This document shows, piece by piece, positions 1-7,354 of a DNA stretch of 64,000 nt. Origin of the DNA: Citrobacter amalonaticus Y19 (lineage in GTDB: Bacteria; Pseudomonadota; Gammaproteobacteria; Enterobacterales; Enterobacteriaceae). The notes beneath the pieces are model-generated. The model saw only the letters and a list, made by a program, of their open reading frames with translations, was not told the DNA's origin and did no database searches. Positions within the stretch are counted from its first letter, which is position 1. Each line of letters opens with the position of its first letter. A program made the translations under genes and the position numbers. Where the stretch lies: contig NZ_CP011132.1 of the NCBI RefSeq assembly GCF_000981805.1, positions 3,658,001 through 3,722,000 of the forward strand, given 5' to 3'.

Positions 1-70
1 CAATCGGTTTAGTTGCACCAGGCAACCAGATCCATACATATGCCCGGTCGGGACGGTTATCAGAAGTCAT
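1..70 (-). CDS. hipA: HipA-family toxin kinase, N-terminal fragment cut by window edge
   Basis: The first 23 codons of a gene read leftward out of the window. The ATG overlaps the end of the upstream HTH gene by 11 bases, the usual layout of a hipB-hipA pair. The start reads like the HipA N-terminal subdomain (a segment with YVWIWLPGA). HipA proteins are Ser/Thr kinases that phosphorylate targets such as glutamyl-tRNA synthetase and are held in check by HipB. The kinase core lies outside the window, so activity cannot be judged. The call rests on the short start plus its neighbour. Confidence 0.6.
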   Translation of the reverse strand, partial: MTSDNRPDRAYVWIWLPGATKPI

Positions 71-398
71 CATCTATCACCTTCCTGGAGTGATGCACTG
101 AGCGCGGCATCAGTGATAAGGTTTTCTCAACGTTCGCGGTATGTAACGTCATAGATACATGGTCAGGTGTAAAAAGCGGAACACCTACTATGGTAGCCAG
201 TTCAAATACCGCGCCAATTGCACACCCCATGTCTCCTTCTTCAGCACGATAAACGAGTCCACGAGATACACCAGCACGTTCCGCCAGCTCTTCAACGGTG
301 AGTTTGCGTTCAATACGCGCCGTACGAAGCATCAACCCCAACAGCCGTGCAGCATCACGGCTGTAGCGGGAGTAAGTTCGAGTGGATGGTTTTGCCAT
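60..398 (-). CDS. hipB: HipB-like XRE-family antitoxin/repressor
   Basis: This 112-residue protein has one XRE-type helix-turn-helix at about residues 25-75 (a segment with LTVEELAERAGVSRGLVYR). I start it at the MAKPSTRT methionine because AGAGGTG lies just upstream; a start 12 codons earlier has no such site. It overlaps the downstream hipA start, so the two are translationally coupled. The family role is to bind HipA and repress the operon. Copies of a TTTGTTCCATAAA-like motif lie in the upstream region and are the likely operators. Plasmid/ICE maintenance or a persistence-type role is inferred. Confidence 0.75.
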   Translation of the reverse strand: MAKPSTRTYSRYSRDAARLLGLMLRTARIERKLTVEELAERAGVSRGLVYRAEEGDMGCAIGAVFELATIVGVPLFTPDHVSMTLHTANVEKTLSLMPRSVHHSRKVIDDDF

Positions 399-784
399 TA
401 CACACCTCTTTGTTCCATAAATAGAGCATTTCATGTAAGTATATCCTTTTTATAGAACAATCGAAATCATTTGCTTCAGTACCCCATTCGATTTGTTCCA
501 TAAACAGATTCTTAACTTACACTACGCTCCATTAATGGAACACGTCGCTTGATGCCAGCTATTGAGTATCGCAACTGGCATCAGGCGTCTGATATTAGCT
601 AACAGCTAAACAAATACACTTCCCGACGTGTTCCAGAACAGACGGCGGTGGTGGCGACACAGTTGAAGAGGTTGCTGGATTCCTGCTCATATGTTTATAA
701 AAACCGGTCTTATCGACATATATGCAGCCTATAACCTCTTCACCCACACAACAAAAGGACACTTAAAAGTGCCTCTTGAATAGG

Positions 785-809
785 CAATAGATTGATGCCA
801 GTGGCATCA
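785..809. repeat. Palindrome module copy 1 (TGATGCCAGTGGCATCA)
   Basis: A perfect 17-base palindrome with one central base at 793-809, preceded by a partial TAGGCAA arm. It begins a stretch of about 95 bases that is repeated downstream at about 3346-3440. Three other copies of the palindrome lie at 2378-2394, 3286-3302 and 3346-3362. Confidence 0.7.
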
Positions 810-945
810 AAATTTTCATCAAACAGTCTTCCCGCCTGCGTTTTCGCTTTCCCAATGCTCATAACCCCTCACGCCATTACTCTGCGCTGGAATTAACGCT
901 GGGTTGGAACGCTTTACCAAGCGTCGTGTTTTAACCAAGAACAAT

Positions 946-1025
946 CTATCTCAAAAATAATAAATATTGAGGTAGTTATGAATGATGATCTATACTATCT
1001 CAAATTCATAAAATTTTGAGATAGT
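946..1025 (+). promoter_or_regulatory. Two inverted-repeat operators in front of fic
   Basis: The first inverted repeat pairs CTATCTCAA at 946-954 with TTGAGGTAG at 967-975. The second has perfect 11-base arms, ACTATCTCAAA at 994-1004 and TTTGAGATAGT at 1015-1025, ending three bases before the fic ATG. The shared half-site in AT-rich DNA is typical of a repressor-controlled promoter. The winged-helix domain at the C-terminus of the Fic protein is the obvious candidate binder; that link is inference. Confidence 0.5.
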
Positions 1026-1028
1026 TAA

Positions 1029-1382
1029 ATGCCAATCAAAAGACCTCCAGCACTTGTTCCGTTTTCCCAACTCACCGGAGCGGATCTGGAAGCCCACCAG
1101 CACTACAGCCGCGTGACGGACGATAAAGGCCGCTATCTTCCGTTTGACGAATTTTGCCGCCGCACAGCCAGGGGAGAAAATGTCTCTATCGCCTGGACGC
1201 TTACGCGGCGAGCGCGTGACTCAGCCATGCAACGGATCAATTATCGCAACGAAGCAGACGAGCAGGCTGGTTTCGTTCTCACACCTAACATCATGTCAGT
1301 GTGTGAGCAGGTGGATAAATATGCCACAAGGCTGGCGCTTAAAGAGCTTACCGCCAGGCTTCGGGGGCGGGTAAAGAATTAA
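1029..1382 (+). CDS. Fic-family protein, N-terminal part (frameshifted gene)
   Basis: This 117-residue reading frame looks like the N-terminal domain of a Fic protein of about 430 residues whose catalytic part follows in another frame at 1394. Inserting one G in the run of five G at 1363-1367 would join the two parts without interruption, giving a reading through AGKELTALSMEEPITSSQ. As written, the frame ends at TAA 1380-1382 and this part alone lacks any catalytic motif. The missing base could be a true null mutation, a phase-variable homopolymer or a sequencing error. Confidence 0.65.
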   Translation: MPIKRPPALVPFSQLTGADLEAHQHYSRVTDDKGRYLPFDEFCRRTARGENVSIAWTLTRRARDSAMQRINYRNEADEQAGFVLTPNIMSVCEQVDKYATRLALKELTARLRGRVKN

Positions 1383-1393
1383 CGGCACTGAGC

Positions 1394-2326
1394 ATGGAAG
1401 AACCGATCACCTCATCACAGTTGGAAGGCGCGAACACTACCACGCTTGTGGCGCGAAACATGCTGGAAAGTGGTAGAGCACCCCGCACCGAAGATGAACA
1501 CATGATCGCCGGCAATGCGCGGTTGATGGCCGAGATCCCGGAACTTATCCAGGAGCCATTAACGCCAGACCTGATCCGCCGCTTCCATGCAGTTGGAATG
1601 GGCGGGATAAACGACGACAAATACCGTCCTGGCGAATTTCGCGATACTAATGATGTCGTGATCGCCGACTATGACGGTAACATTGTCCACCAGCCACCCA
1701 CTGCCGCCAACCTGCCGGAACGCTTGCAAATGGTGTGTGATTTTGTGAATAGCACTGAACCCTATGTTCACCCGCTGGTAAAGGCCTGTATTCTTCACTT
1801 CATGATCGCCCACGAACACCCTTTCAGAGACGGTAACGGGCGTACAAGTCGTGGGCTGTTTTACTGGTACATGCTGAAATCAGAGTATGATGTGTTTAAA
1901 TACGTGTCGATCAGTCAGTTGCTGCATGCCGCTCCGGCTAAATATGCCCATAGTTACCAGTACACTGAAACCGATGGCATGGATCTGACCTACTACCTTG
2001 AATATCAGACCAGTATTATCCATCGGGCAATGACAAGGCTCTTACGGCATGTAGACGAGCTGGTTACGCGTGCTGCCCAAATTGACCATTTTTTGTATAA
2101 ATCTGGCATCCTATCCCGGCTAACCGGACGGCAAGTCACACTACTCAACATCATTCTGGCAGAGCCTGATAGGAAATATTCCGCAGCAGGCATAGCTGAG
2201 GCGCTGGGTGTGTCGGATAACACTGCGCGTAATGATCTGCGTACCCTGGTGCGTGAAAATCTCTTAACCGAGATATCAGAAAACGGCCAGAAAACAGTTT
2301 ACAAGGTATCCCGCGATCTGAGCTAA
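1394..2326 (+). CDS. Fic-domain protein (AMP-transferase type), catalytic part with C-terminal winged helix
   Basis: This 310-residue frame carries the Fic core motif HPFRDGNGR at residues 142-150, matching HPFx(D/E)GNxR. Near its start is SSQLEG, the (S/T)xxxE(G/N) inhibitory-helix motif seen in self-restrained Fic enzymes. The C-terminal 60 residues form a winged-helix-like segment (KYSAAGIAEALGVSDNTARN). Fic enzymes transfer AMP or other nucleotide groups to protein side chains; the target here is unknown. An ATG starts this frame, but no good ribosome site precedes it and the true start is probably in the upstream frame at 1029. It is cargo bounded by palindrome modules on both sides. Confidence 0.8.
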   Translation: MEEPITSSQLEGANTTTLVARNMLESGRAPRTEDEHMIAGNARLMAEIPELIQEPLTPDLIRRFHAVGMGGINDDKYRPGEFRDTNDVVIADYDGNIVHQPPTAANLPERLQMVCDFVNSTEPYVHPLVKACILHFMIAHEHPFRDGNGRTSRGLFYWYMLKSEYDVFKYVSISQLLHAAPAKYAHSYQYTETDGMDLTYYLEYQTSIIHRAMTRLLRHVDELVTRAAQIDHFLYKSGILSRLTGRQVTLLNIILAEPDRKYSAAGIAEALGVSDNTARNDLRTLVRENLLTEISENGQKTVYKVSRDLS

Positions 2327-2350
2327 CGCCAACAAATATCATATCAAAAC

Positions 2351-2394
2351 CTATCAATCGGCCAATAGACAAGAGAGTGATGTCAGTGGCATCA
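2351..2394. repeat. Palindrome module copy 2, directly after fic
   Basis: TGATGTCAGTGGCATCA at 2378-2394 differs from the other copies by one base in the left arm. It is preceded by CCTATCAATC and a decayed partner arm, the same two-part layout as copies 3 and 4. It lies within 70 bases after the fic stop codon. The rest of the gap to 2637 holds no gene that I can support. Confidence 0.65.
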
Positions 2395-2637
2395 CCCTCT
2401 TGCCATTTCGCGCTAAAAACTGTTTTCCTCATATACATAACCGTCTGTTAGACACTCCAGAATTCCCACATTCCCGCTCAGTCACTACCGGGAATGTGGG
2501 ATTAAATTGCAGTTTCTGAAATTTCATTTCTCGTAGTGATGAAAAATAACTGCCAACGATTTATTATCATTGTCTTCACCGTTGAAAAGTAAGAATATCC
2601 AATCAGGAATTAAGGATAAAATAAAGGAGATAAAATC

Positions 2638-3234
2638 ATGCCGGGAGTAGATTCAATTGGGAAAGCATTAATCATCTTGTTGGAAACTTTTTTGGGAAAT
2701 CGAAGAAACGTTAAGGAGGCACATCAAAATCTGTTAGATGAATATAATAAAGAAAATCATAACCTTCGATTGATAGAGTACTGGTTCTGCACGTTTACCG
2801 GATGGAAATATGCAAAATATCGCGATATTTGCTTCATAATGAACTCGTCAGATCCTTCAAAAATGCTTTACCTGGCAAGGGGGATTAACTACATAGCGCG
2901 TACTGTAGATTTTTTTGATAACGGTGAGTGCAGGTTAACGGATAAATACAATGCAAAGGGAGGCAGAACATTTACGTTCCTGGTTATATGTTTTTGCATC
3001 ATCACCTGTGTTTTAATCGGCTTTTTAACGTCATCCATCCTGTTTTTAATAGCACATCATGGAAACTCACTACTCGTAACACAAAACATTATCATCATAA
3101 TATTTTGTGCGTTATTCATTCCAGCTTTTATATTTTTCATTCACGCGGTAATAACGGAATTTTTCGCTTTTGAAAAAGCAGCCATATTTACTAAATCCTA
3201 CAATGACGAAAGAGAGGCATCAAATAATAACTAG
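2638..3234 (+). CDS. Small membrane protein of unknown function, cargo
   Basis: This 198-residue protein has a clean AAAGGAGAT ribosome site before its ATG. The N-terminal 110 residues are polar and partly charged. Two strongly hydrophobic stretches follow at about residues 112-136 and 147-172, so it probably sits in the inner membrane with most of the chain in the cytoplasm. I recognise no family. Base composition is clearly more AT-rich than the ICE backbone, a sign of separate origin. It sits between palindrome modules as a single-gene cassette. A defence effector or exclusion function would fit the position, but nothing in the sequence proves it. Confidence 0.6.
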   Translation: MPGVDSIGKALIILLETFLGNRRNVKEAHQNLLDEYNKENHNLRLIEYWFCTFTGWKYAKYRDICFIMNSSDPSKMLYLARGINYIARTVDFFDNGECRLTDKYNAKGGRTFTFLVICFCIITCVLIGFLTSSILFLIAHHGNSLLVTQNIIIIIFCALFIPAFIFFIHAVITEFFAFEKAAIFTKSYNDEREASNNN

Positions 3235-3249
3235 CAGTATAAAAGCATT

Positions 3250-3302
3250 GCCTATCGATTAGCAAATAATTGATAGGCAACAGCCTGATGCCACTGGCAT
3301 CA
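3250..3302. repeat. Palindrome module copy 3, complete two-hairpin form
   Basis: An inverted repeat GCCTATCGATT / AATTGATAGGC (one mismatch, 7-base loop) is followed after a short spacer by the palindrome TGATGCCACTGGCATCA at 3286-3302. It lies just after the stop of the membrane-protein gene. The module is two hairpins side by side without a clear T run, so it is not an ordinary intrinsic terminator. Confidence 0.7.
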
Positions 3303-3310
3303 CATCAATA

Positions 3311-3362
3311 CCTATCAATTCACCATCAACCGATAGGCAAAAGGGTGATGCCAGTGGCATCA
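3311..3362. repeat. Palindrome module copy 4, plus start of the 95-base direct repeat
   Basis: CCTATCAATT / AACCGATAGG, then a spacer, then TGATGCCAGTGGCATCA at 3346-3362. The following 80 bases up to about 3440 match the sequence after copy 1 (793-888), including TCTTCCCG, GCGTTTT and CCTCACGCC blocks. Copies 1 and 4 therefore bracket the fic and membrane-protein cargo as imperfect direct repeats. Confidence 0.7.
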
Positions 3363-3466
3363 AAACCCCTTCCAGAAATCTTCCCGACCGCGTTTTTGTT
3401 TTCCCGTTGCCCACAAAACCTCACGCCGCCACTCTTCGCATACCCTCACCCGCACAGGAAACACAG

Positions 3467-4171
3467 ATGTCGGACTACACCTTCAACATGGGTCCCCTGC
3501 GCAGTGCGATCCAAATTCAGCTTCATACCCATAACGCGACCCGTTTATGGACCGGGCGTCGGGCGACGGAAAACGGCCCCGCCCCCATTATCGGCATGCC
3601 GCGTTTTATCGAGATCCTCAATCAGATCCGTATTGCGACAGAACATGATGATCCCTACGCTGACCTGTGGATGCTGCGCATGGAAGAGAAACTGATACAT
3701 TCACGCAAAACCATGCACATGATGCTGGAGCAGGCAGAATCATTGTTCAGCAAACTCCCGGACAGCATCAACATTGAAAGCTGCCTCAACGTGCAGCCTG
3801 CCCGTTTCCCGCTTTTTATCAATGCTCCGCTGGCGTACCTGGGCATCTATTTGCTGACTGATTTCGACCAGCTCGCCCGTCAGCTTCTGCTGGCCGCACA
3901 TATCGCCGTCATATCCCGCCGGGAAATGCACCACCGGTTAAACAATGCCGCGTCAGTGATCCGCAGCACGTTCAGTCTGGCGCAGAAATTTCGCGGTTCG
4001 GAACTGACCCGTAAAGACTTCACTGAAGATACACCGCAGGCCAGAGCAGTCATCGAACGTCTGGGCGTACTACCGGAAGCAATACTGAACGGCCAACTGC
4101 GTTCGTCGTACTCACCGCCGCTATCAACCACCACACGAATCACCAGCACCGGAGACAACCACGATGAATAA
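3467..4171 (+). CDS. ICE protein of the PFL_4669 family (TIGR03761)
   Basis: This 234-residue cytoplasmic protein matches by recognition the PFL_4669 family of integrative elements, including the segment GPLRSAIQIQLHTH near the start and a conserved RMEEKL region. I chose the ATG after CAGGAAACACAG; a start 20 codons earlier falls inside the upstream direct repeat. Its ATGA end overlaps the next gene, so the two are coupled. The family sits in the maintenance/replication part of these ICEs and has no defined biochemical role. The preceding repeat means its promoter region has been duplicated on the far side of the fic cargo. Confidence 0.8.
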   Translation: MSDYTFNMGPLRSAIQIQLHTHNATRLWTGRRATENGPAPIIGMPRFIEILNQIRIATEHDDPYADLWMLRMEEKLIHSRKTMHMMLEQAESLFSKLPDSINIESCLNVQPARFPLFINAPLAYLGIYLLTDFDQLARQLLLAAHIAVISRREMHHRLNNAASVIRSTFSLAQKFRGSELTRKDFTEDTPQARAVIERLGVLPEAILNGQLRSSYSPPLSTTTRITSTGDNHDE

Positions 4172-4667
4172 TCCCACTACCGGTTATCTGCCGCTGGCTG
4201 ATGAAGACTATAAAATGATGGCTTACATCTCCTCCCTAAAAGGCCTTTTAAAACCTTTTAAGGGTAAGGGGGAGTTTGAGCTGCTGGAGAACAATGCCCG
4301 GCAAGTGCGGGAGATGATGGAGCCACTGATGCGACAACTGATCCAGAGCGCAAAGAATTATCCCGTCCGGCAGCTTCCGTTGATCTTCACCATCGGTCCG
4401 GCACCTTCCGGCGCAAATTTTCTGCGCTGGCGTAACCAGCAAAATAATAAGACCGGCACCCCGGCATTTTGCCACCTGATAGGCGATCCAAAAGTTCCAC
4501 GACGAGCCAGAGACACGCTACTGGAAATTGAGAGGGACCGTATCGTATTCAATATGCAGATGTCGGTACTGACGTTTATTATCCGCCAGGCGCGAGAATG
4601 TCAGGAAAAAATGGAACAGGTGGAGAAGCTACACCGGGGGCAGCATCCTCCAGAGGAAAATGATTAA
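4164..4667 (+). CDS. DUF3158-family ICE protein
   Basis: This 167-residue soluble protein starts inside the end of the PFL_4669-family gene. It resembles the DUF3158 family that regularly follows that gene in ICEs of this type. The family has been linked by annotation to integration control, but its function is not established. The sequence shows a helical N-terminal half, an RQLPLIF segment at about residue 70, and a charged C-terminal tail. No enzyme motif is visible. Base use is ordinary for the element. Confidence 0.7.
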   Translation: MNNPTTGYLPLADEDYKMMAYISSLKGLLKPFKGKGEFELLENNARQVREMMEPLMRQLIQSAKNYPVRQLPLIFTIGPAPSGANFLRWRNQQNNKTGTPAFCHLIGDPKVPRRARDTLLEIERDRIVFNMQMSVLTFIIRQARECQEKMEQVEKLHRGQHPPEEND

Positions 4668-5244
4668 CGCAGGGTTCTGTTTTTCCCGCGACGTGCGATG
4701 CCATCATGGTTAACATTCACCCGCACTCTCTCCCAACAGCGTGATTTGTTTTGCTGATTCGCGCCGTGACGGATGCCATGCCTTCACGCAAAACAGACTT
4801 TACACCTTTTTCAGCACCACTCCGGACGGATAGCCAGACGCAACCGTCTCGCTATCCGCCCGGACCTTCTGCATTTTTCCGGCGCCCACCGGATAACAAC
4901 GGGATCCGTTTGTGCGCAAGCGCCAGTTATTGCGATTCACACTGCACTCAGGAATCGCGCGTGATTTCACGCGGGCAGTGATAACTTCAGCCCGCTGCAC
5001 CTGAACACCTCCGCGCGGAATACGCTATTTAAGGTGCAGCAAACAGAATATCGCCTCGCCATTTCTTCTCGCCTTCGCTTAAATCGCCGTTGCTTATCCG
5101 GTAGCCGGAACCTGCTCAAGCTACCCGTCGCAAGGCGTTGGTTCCAATTCCTTTTAATTGCGCAGCATCACCCCAGCGCATCCCTTTTACCCCGATGCAC
5201 TCTGCATATCACCAGCGCCGCGTTCAGCTACGCGGGAGGATCCT
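4668..5244. other. 577-base gap without a supported gene, hairpin-rich
   Basis: I see no credible gene. The region has several inverted repeats: CGCGTGA-TT-TCACGCG at 4958-4973, GGTAGC at 5100-5105 with GCTACC at 5120-5125, and GGAACC at 5107-5112 with GGTTCC at 5140-5145. The open frames present have no ribosome site and no recognisable product. It may hold the promoter and leader of the DUF3577 gene. Confidence 0.5.
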
Positions 5245-5661
5245 ATGAACGAGAAAACCTATTTCAATCTTTATACCAGCGGTCTGGGCTACGTTAACCG
5301 TGTTCGCACCGTTACGCCAAAACGTGGTGAGCCCTTTTTATGCTGTGATATTGCGGCACTATGCGGGGCGGCCGATGCCGTGGAGTATGTCCGCTTTGAC
5401 TGTAAAGTCACCGGCAACGAGGCGCGTAAACTGATTGCCCGCTGTGAGCAGGCCGTTAATGAAAAGCGCAAGGTGCTGATTCACTTCCGGTTGGGCGACT
5501 TATACATCGATATGTTCACCTACAGCAAAGGCGATCGTAAAGGCGAAACGGGCGTCAGCCTGAAAGCCCGGTTGCTTTATATTGGTCTGGTTAAAATCGA
5601 CGGTGAAATCGTCTGGCAGGCCAGCAATCAGGAAGAAGAACCTCACACTGATGCAGCCTGA
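5245..5661 (+). CDS. DUF3577 / STY4534-family ICE replication protein
   Basis: This 138-residue protein starts at an ATG with GGGAGGAT upstream. It matches the DUF3577 family, annotated as the STY4534-type ICE replication protein after its SPI-7 member. The sequence is compact and beta-rich (ARLLYIGLVKIDGEIVWQ), in keeping with a small nucleic-acid-binding fold, though that is inference. It stands alone, with a hairpin right after its stop codon. Its presence supports placing this element in the SPI-7/PFGI-1 group. Confidence 0.75.
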   Translation: MNEKTYFNLYTSGLGYVNRVRTVTPKRGEPFLCCDIAALCGAADAVEYVRFDCKVTGNEARKLIARCEQAVNEKRKVLIHFRLGDLYIDMFTYSKGDRKGETGVSLKARLLYIGLVKIDGEIVWQASNQEEEPHTDAA

Positions 5662-5670
5662 TTCTTCACC

Positions 5671-5692
5671 ATGACGCCCTTACGGGCGTCAT
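5671..5692 (+). terminator. Hairpin after the DUF3577 gene
   Basis: ATGACGCCC at 5671-5679 pairs with GGGCGTCAT at 5684-5692 around a four-base loop, ten bases past the stop codon. There is no T run, so termination strength is uncertain. The rest of the gap to 6051 holds only porin promoter sequence and a tiny ATG frame at 5922 ending after eight codons. Confidence 0.5.
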
Positions 5693-6051
5693 TACCGTAA
5701 ACCCTCATCAGCCGTAAAACAATTTCACCTGTTACATCCTGCCAGTCGCCGTATGCTCGCAGCCGGGTTAATTGAATTATTAACTGTGCGGGGATACAGG
5801 GAAACGTATATCAACTCATTCTGCCCCCTCTTACCCTGATCGTGAACATTGATGGAACCGTACCGCTATTTCTGCGGGAGACAGCGTCTTATCAAATAGA
5901 AAACGATAAAGGGGACTCACCATGAACAGAAAACACCGTCCTTTCTGATGCCTGCTCTCTGCTCTGTATTTCAGTGGCCTGCCGGGAGGTATTACCTATT
6001 TATCTGCAATCCTCCCCCGGACTCATAAATTAATGCGTTAATGGAATACTC

Positions 6052-7179
6052 ATGATGAAAAAAGTAATCACGACTCTTGCTCTGGCATCAGTCATTTATT
6101 CAGGTTGTGCTGCGGCGGCTGTTATTTATGATAAGGACGATAATAAGATCGAGCTTAAAGGCTCATTGCGTCTGATGATGGATGGCAGCACCGCCAGATC
6201 GCGTGAAGACGGGACGAATCAATATAAACTTGACGATGAAGCTTCACGCATTGGGTTTCTTTTTGAACGAAAAATTGATGAAAAACTCAAAGCGCTGGTG
6301 TATTACGAATGGGGAAACGACACTCAGGCAACGGAAGGAAAAGACGATTTCAATTTAACCAATCGCCAGTCGTATGGCGGCATTCACTATGATGGTTTTG
6401 GCGAGTTTGATTTCGGACGTGTGACGGTGCCGTTCGATGCGGTTCATCAGTCTGATTTCACTTATGAATACGCGAACAATGGCCCTCTGTACTACGCTGA
6501 TAAAAAGACTAAGCGGGTTGCCGGTGGCGATAACAACTACATCAAACGCATTTCCAATACCCTTAAATATACCAGCGATAAATATAATGGCGTCTGGTTT
6601 GGCGCATCCTATACCTTACAGGATGAAACCGCCGTCAATGATATCGATTACGCCTGGTCATCGGCCATTTTCTACGACACACCATTTAATCTTTACCTGC
6701 GGGCAGGCTATGCCCAACAAAAAAGTAATGGCTCGACCGACGCTAATATGGAATCAGGTTATTTCGATATCCCCGCATCCAAAGAAGATACCTGGGGCCT
6801 GAGTGCAAAGTATCTAATTCCGGTCTGGAACCTGTCATTTGCTGTCGATTATGGTGGTGAAACCATCGAAAATTGCAATATGGGAGAAACCGAAAACTAC
6901 ACGCCTTACGGTGGAACCACACACGCCAAACTTTTCGGGGCAGGAACCAAATGGAGCTTTAATGACAAGCAGTCGGTCTATGCCATGTGGGCCATTCGGG
7001 ACGGCGATGCTGCTGCCGATAATTATCAGGAAACCCGAACCGTATTAGGCACCGATTATAAATTTAATCCATCATTTCTTCTCTGGCTGGAATACAGCCA
7101 CCAGAGCAATCTTTCAGATATTGAGGACGACATCAGCACCGATGATAAATCTGCACTCGGGCTACGTTATTACTTCTGA
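6052..7179 (+). CDS. Outer-membrane porin of the OmpC/OmpF general type
   Basis: This 375-residue precursor has a signal peptide (KKVITTLALASVIYSG, cleavage near ALA-like residues 22-23). It then shows alternating amphipathic beta strands and ends in phenylalanine (LGLRYYF), the BAM-complex signal of trimeric porins. The mature start VIYDKDDNKIELKG matches gram-negative porins. It would form a diffusion channel in the outer membrane. A porin inside the conserved backbone of an ICE, between the DUF3577 gene and pilL, is unusual. It may change permeability or phage/surface recognition of the host. A strong terminator follows. The exact substrate range cannot be read from sequence. Confidence 0.88.
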   Translation: MMKKVITTLALASVIYSGCAAAAVIYDKDDNKIELKGSLRLMMDGSTARSREDGTNQYKLDDEASRIGFLFERKIDEKLKALVYYEWGNDTQATEGKDDFNLTNRQSYGGIHYDGFGEFDFGRVTVPFDAVHQSDFTYEYANNGPLYYADKKTKRVAGGDNNYIKRISNTLKYTSDKYNGVWFGASYTLQDETAVNDIDYAWSSAIFYDTPFNLYLRAGYAQQKSNGSTDANMESGYFDIPASKEDTWGLSAKYLIPVWNLSFAVDYGGETIENCNMGETENYTPYGGTTHAKLFGAGTKWSFNDKQSVYAMWAIRDGDAAADNYQETRTVLGTDYKFNPSFLLWLEYSHQSNLSDIEDDISTDDKSALGLRYYF

Positions 7180-7248
7180 TTTATGACGATATAAAACTGC
7201 CAGAGCCGCTGAATAATCCTTGTCTTGATTTTTGCCAGTGACTTTTTT

Positions 7249-7273
7249 GGCCTGCCATGCAGGCCCTTTTTTT
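7249..7273 (+). terminator. Intrinsic terminator after the porin
   Basis: GGCCTGC at 7249-7255 pairs with GCAGGCC at 7259-7265 around CAT, followed by C and seven T. It separates the porin from the conjugation operon. Confidence 0.85.
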
Positions 7274-7354
7274 GAGAGCAGAAACAGAATTGTTGATTGT
7301 TTATTTCCCTGCCATTACGCACTCTCAGGCGATATTTCAACAGGTATAACGATC

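Larger units (their letters stand above)
399..1028. promoter_or_regulatory. Non-coding region with operator-like repeats and nested inverted repeats
   Basis: No convincing gene lies here. It contains: TTTGTTCCATAAA at 409-421 and 492-504, with inverted, imperfect copies near 447-460 and 531-542 (probable hipB operators); a 12-base inverted repeat, TGGAACACGTCG at 536-547 and its complement at 624-635; inside it TGATGCCAG at 550-558 with its complement at 575-583; a third inverted repeat, TGAAGAGGTT at 664-673 with its complement at 733-742; a 17-base palindrome at 793-809 that recurs downstream; and, just before fic, two inverted repeats of a CTATCTCAA motif. The density of long inverted repeats suggests a protein-binding or DNA-processing site rather than plain spacer. 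Confidence 0.6.

Noticed and set aside
785..3362. Palindromes as REP elements or as a CRISPR array
   Set aside because: The unit does not match the REP consensus, which is present in proper form at 53710-53790. Spacing is by whole genes rather than short regular spacers.
5922..5948. Tiny ATG frame with a ribosome-like site, ending after eight codons, before the porin
   Set aside because: Reading past the stop gives a longer frame, but with no recognisable product; too little support for a gene or leader peptide.
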